64,000 bases of DNA from M0108 sp044228795 (GTDB lineage Bacteria > Pseudomonadota > Gammaproteobacteria > Chromatiales > Chromatiaceae), in assembly GCA_044228795.1 (NCBI GenBank), contig JBGAUE010000010.1, positions 56,892-120,891 of the forward strand. The letters run 5' to 3'. Below, piece after piece: positions 61,409 through 64,000 of this stretch. Both the position numbers and the translations under genes were made by a program. How positions within the stretch are numbered: position 1 is the stretch's first letter; each line of letters begins with the position of its first letter. The notes below the pieces were generated by a model. It did no database searches. It was not told the DNA's origin and saw only the letters and a list, made by a program, of their open reading frames with translations.

Positions 61409-62398
61409 TCAACAGGTCCATAGGGGCCCTTCTTGCATAGCGGCAATCTGCTCGCGCAACTCCAGGATGCGGTCTTCCCAGTAGCGCTGGGTGTTGAACC
61501 AGGGGAAGGCCAGGGGGAAGGCCGGATCCTCCCAGCGCCGGGCGATCCAGGCGCTGTAATGGAGTAGGCGCAGGGTGCGCAGGGCCTCGATCAGATGCAG
61601 CTCACGCAGGTCGAAGTCGCGAAAATCCTCATAGCCGGTTAGCATCTGGCCCAAACCAACCGACATCTCCTGACGGTCTCCGGACAGCAGCATCCAGAGA
61701 TCCTGCACCGCGGGGCCCATGCGGCTGTCGTCGAAATCAACGAAGTGGGGACCGGCGTCGGTCCAGAGAAGATTGCCGGCGTGGCAATCCCCATGCAGAC
61801 GCAGGTAGCGGATGGGGCCCGCGCGCTCGAAAAGCCGCCGCACCTCCTCTAGGGCATGGGCCGAGACGCCCTCATAGACGGTCCGTAGTTCCGGCGGGAG
61901 CCAGTCCTGTTCCAGAAGCAGGGCTCGTGGCTCCTCCCCAAAGCTGGCAATGTCGAGGGTCGGCCGGGCCTGGAAAGGGGCGATCTCCCCAAGGGCGTGA
62001 ATTCTACCCAGAAAGCGTCCAATCCATTCCAATACCGCGGGGTCCCCCAACTCCGGCGCCCGGCCGCCGCGGCGCGGGCTCAGGGAGAAGCGGTAACCGT
62101 CATGGGCGTGGAGGGTCCGCCCCTGGATGGCCAGGGGCGGGATCGCCGGTATCTCCCGTTTCGCCAGTTCCAGGGTGAAGACGTGTTCCTCGAGGATGGC
62201 CGCGTCCGTCCAGCGGCCGGGACGGTAGAACTTGGCGATGAGGGGCGGACCCTCCTCTATGCCGACCTGATAGACCCGATTCTCGTAGCTATTGAGGGCC
62301 AGCAGCCGCCCATCCGTGACGAGGCCCAGGGACTCGATGGCATCCAAGATGCGGTCTGGACCCAGATTGGCGTAGGGTCTGACATCGGATGAAATCAT
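61409..62398 (-). CDS. srkA: SrkA/RdoA stress response protein kinase
   Basis: A 329-residue kinase-fold protein of the SrkA (YihE/RdoA) family, a cytoplasmic Ser/Thr kinase that protects cells under oxidative and envelope stress. Visible are LNSYENRVYQVG (nucleotide loop), IAKFYRPGRW (Lys anchor), FLGRIHALG, and the catalytic HGDCHAGNLLW with FVDFDDSRMGPAVQDLWMLLSG. ATG 62398 (MISSDVRPYANL) matches the family N-terminal length; a GTG at 62446 would add 16 residues. No good ribosome site is seen at either. In enterobacteria the gene precedes dsbA; here it does not. Confidence 0.93.
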   Translation of the reverse strand: MISSDVRPYANLGPDRILDAIESLGLVTDGRLLALNSYENRVYQVGIEEGPPLIAKFYRPGRWTDAAILEEHVFTLELAKREIPAIPPLAIQGRTLHAHDGYRFSLSPRRGGRAPELGDPAVLEWIGRFLGRIHALGEIAPFQARPTLDIASFGEEPRALLLEQDWLPPELRTVYEGVSAHALEEVRRLFERAGPIRYLRLHGDCHAGNLLWTDAGPHFVDFDDSRMGPAVQDLWMLLSGDRQEMSVGLGQMLTGYEDFRDFDLRELHLIEALRTLRLLHYSAWIARRWEDPAFPLAFPWFNTQRYWEDRILELREQIAAMQEGPLWTC

Positions 62399-62872
62399 AG
62401 GCTGGGTGATCGGAGTATGAGTCGGATCATTGGATTGTATACCCACTCACAAAAGAGTGTGGTTCTGTATACCCAACAGATTTCCGATTTCGCCTTTACA
62501 GACCAATAATCACGAAATTCTTAGTTAGCAGGGTGCGTAACTGCTGGGCATGATCGCCAAGGTTCGCAAAAAATGCTGGCAGGCCTTATTATATTTCGGT
62601 TAAGGCTGCGTAATCATGATCATAAAGTACCTTCCTCCTAAAAAATTCCATAACCGTTCGATGAGATTCGGATTGAGTAAATAGGAAAGACAAATGCAAA
62701 ATTTCCGGTAACGGTTGAATCGAAGCCAGGCGAGGGGCGAGAATATCTGTTCGTGGCCCTTTCAGCGTCCGCCACGGCCTATTTTATCAATCGCGCATGG
62801 GTTGTCCGGTTTCCAAGCAAATTGACTACCCCACCAGATGGGGTCTACCCCTTCGCCGGGAGAGCGGGATGG
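62399..62872. other. AT-richer spacer, no gene seen
   Basis: 474 bases between srkA and the transposase remnant. Composition falls to roughly balanced AT/GC, with many stops in all frames. A TGTATACCCA direct repeat sits at 62436-62445 and 62466-62475 around the srkA upstream region. A hairpin ACCCCA/TGGGGT (62828-62844) lies 29 bases before the transposase stop. No coding sequence or recognisable element was found. It is probably flanking debris of the insertion plus the srkA promoter. Confidence 0.5.
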
Positions 62873-63432
62873 TTAATTGAGCAGGAGCAGGATTTGCTCC
62901 GCCACAATTACTAGGATGCCGAACATCAGGTGGGTGTAGACTTTGGCAGGATCCCGCCCGCGCACCTGACGTCCGCCATGGCTGTCCTTCAACTAGCTGT
63001 GGGTCCGCTCGACTTGGCTACGCACCTTATAGCGCTCGGCCTTATGCGGCGCGAAGTTGATATATTCGCCTCGCCGCGGGTTGCGATCGATCAGCGGGGC
63101 ATGCCCCAAGCGTCGCGACTCCGCGAGGAGGATCGGACTGCAATAGGCGACCTCCGCTACGTCGTAGCGGGAGGTGATCCGTTGACGGGTTTGGCGCATC
63201 AGAGGGGATGGCCACCTGGCTGTCATGGACCGTGGCGGAGGTCGGGATCCCGTGGACCGGCATGTCGCCACCGGCGGTGTCGAGGTGTAGTTTGTAGCCG
63301 ATCCAGGTCTCCTGGTACCCCCTTGCGGTTCATCTTGCTCCCCACGTCACAGGCTGTGGGTAACTCCGCGCGGCTCCTGGCCACCTGGCGTTCGATGCGC
63401 GTCGACTCCTGGGGGTGCTCTTCCGATGCCGG
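62873..63432 (-). pseudogene. Decayed DDE transposase, C-terminal part
   Basis: Conceptual translation with shifts reads RIERQVARSRAELPTACDVG, then SKMNRKG, YQETWIGYKLHLDTAGGD, VHGIPTSATVHDSQVAIP, RRLGHAPLIDRNPRRG, FAPHKAERYKVRSQVERTHS, LKDSHGGRQVRGRDPAK and YTHLMFGILVIVAEQ. This order matches the C-terminal half of a DDE_Tnp_1-type (IS4/IS5-superfamily) transposase. It is broken by an extra G near 63316, an extra T near 63197 and an in-frame TAG at 62993-62995, and the N-terminus is missing or unrecognisable. The element can no longer transpose by itself. Exact boundaries and terminal repeats were not found. Confidence 0.8.
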
Positions 63433-64000
63433 TCATGGAAAGCGAAGCGAAGGCCGGTAGTCCCCGGAAGGCGTCGGCGCGAGCGTGCCGCCGGAGGGGC
63501 GCAGGGGCCACCGGTCCCGGGGCCGTGGAGGCGGTATGCAGAGCGCATCCGACACGCCGTCGAGCCATGCGTCGTCGGGTCATGGCCAAGTCCGACGGTC
63601 CCCGCCGGGGACACGTCGTTACGGTGCTGTGACCCGGAACGGGGCGACCGGGGCCTCCGGAGTGTCGCCGAGCGCAAGGCGAAAGGGGGACTGGGATGTC
63701 CCGTTTGCATCCTGAGCATGGCGACACTCCAATCGCTGGCGATACCTGCTCTTCTACCCCTTTTCTGTTGACCCTACAGGACGAAAAATCCTGCGCCGCT
63801 CAATTTTGCAATTGGCTCGGGGGGCAGAAATTACAGAGTAATCCGGAAGTGATTCAGATAGTTGGTGATGGCGCAGACGGGGTAGTAGCGACGCGTTGGT
63901 GCACAAATCTCAATTCCTGCGGTTTAAGTCGTTCACACAAAATAACTATAACCTTGTCTAAATCCAGGGATTTGTTGTAAATTGGCCTCATGATCTGTTT
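63433..64000. other. Gene-poor right end with inverted repeats
   Basis: No convincing gene. Open frames up to 129 codons in several frames across 63330-63730 have Arg/Pro/Ser-rich, low-information products typical of GC-rich noise. The section to about 63730 is very GC-rich, and the remainder is near-balanced. An 11-bp perfect inverted repeat (63659-63730) and a CAGGA/TCCTG hairpin with an A-rich loop (63777-63793) are present. The region may hold the missing end of the insertion or another decayed element. Confidence 0.4.
63659..63730. repeat. 11-bp perfect inverted repeat enclosing a hairpin
   Basis: GGAGTGTCGCC (63659-63669) and GGCGACACTCC (63720-63730) are exact reverse complements 50 bases apart. 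Between them GGGAC (63687-63691) pairs with GTCCC (63698-63702). The nested arrangement could fold as a structured RNA or mark an element end. Confidence 0.55.

Noticed and set aside
63696..63980. A 94-codon plus-strand frame at the right end
   Set aside because: No ribosome site, no recognisable domain, and it crosses the inverted repeat arm and hairpins.
1..64000. tRNA, rRNA, CRISPR arrays and prophage genes
   Set aside because: Looked for TψC-like GGTTCGA motifs in spacers, repeated direct repeats and phage structural genes; none found that could be supported by eye.

Overview
The window reads as chromosomal DNA of a GC-rich gammaproteobacterium that oxidises sulfur, most likely a purple sulfur bacterium or close relative (Chromatiales). 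The reasons are a complete periplasmic thiosulfate-oxidising Sox core without soxCD, a TusE/DsrC-superfamily protein, gammaproteobacterial housekeeping genes (hemE, prfB, lysS, birA, srkA, kup) and a classic RF2 programmed frameshift. All identities come from reading motifs by eye. No database search was possible, so species and exact orthology are inference.

Layout. 0-3.6 kb: the 3' part of a PEP mutase/isocitrate lyase family enzyme, hemE, a DUF2750 gene and a PLP enzyme of the D-cysteine desulfhydrase/ACC deaminase family. 3.6-9.5 kb: a promoter-like AT-rich spacer, then soxY-soxZ-soxA-soxX-soxB and a tandem-thioredoxin soxW-like gene, all on the plus strand. A strong hairpin separates soxX from soxB. 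9.6-12.5 kb: a two-component pair like TtrS/TtrR, with no tetrathionate reductase genes nearby. 12.6-26.9 kb: a dense signalling island. It holds a MASE3-type multi-PAS hybrid kinase with an HD-GYP regulator (plus strand), facing five minus-strand genes: CHASE/PAS/GAF kinase, single-domain receiver, REC-REC-PAS-PAS-GGDEF-EAL protein, Hpt protein and REC-GGDEF-hemerythrin protein. Three of the four junctions in the minus-strand run overlap by 4 bases.

27-33.5 kb: an EF-G paralogue, a PEBP protein, a glycogen synthase with a long Ala/Pro-repeat N-terminus, a 59-residue orphan and a CysB-like LysR regulator. 33.6-37.3 kb: a DsrC-superfamily protein lacking the usual redox cysteines, divergent from the LysR gene and followed by a dctPQM TRAP transporter. 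37.5-43.3 kb: DedA, an APC permease, Kup and an MHS-type MFS transporter. 43.4-50.7 kb: prfB, an RND efflux pair and lysS. 50.8-54.5 kb (minus): DUF4139 protein, wecB and a lytic transglycosylase. 54.8-60.8 kb: a large MscS-type channel with a periplasmic solute-binding domain, an M61 peptidase and birA. 60.8-62.4 kb (minus): a PsiE-like protein and srkA. 62.4-64 kb: a decayed transposase in AT-rich, gene-poor sequence with inverted repeats.

Functional themes. The Sox proteins oxidise thiosulfate in the periplasm. Without SoxCD, the sulfane sulfur would be expected to end as stored sulfur (inference from family knowledge). The neighbouring TtrSR-like pair is a candidate regulator of that operon. 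The signalling island should both make and degrade cyclic di-GMP, with a hemerythrin domain that could sense oxygen. The most unusual items are the ligand-binding-domain/MscS fusion, the cysteine-less DsrC homologue beside a CysB-type regulator and TRAP transporter, the extended SoxX, and several strong intergenic hairpins without U-tracts.
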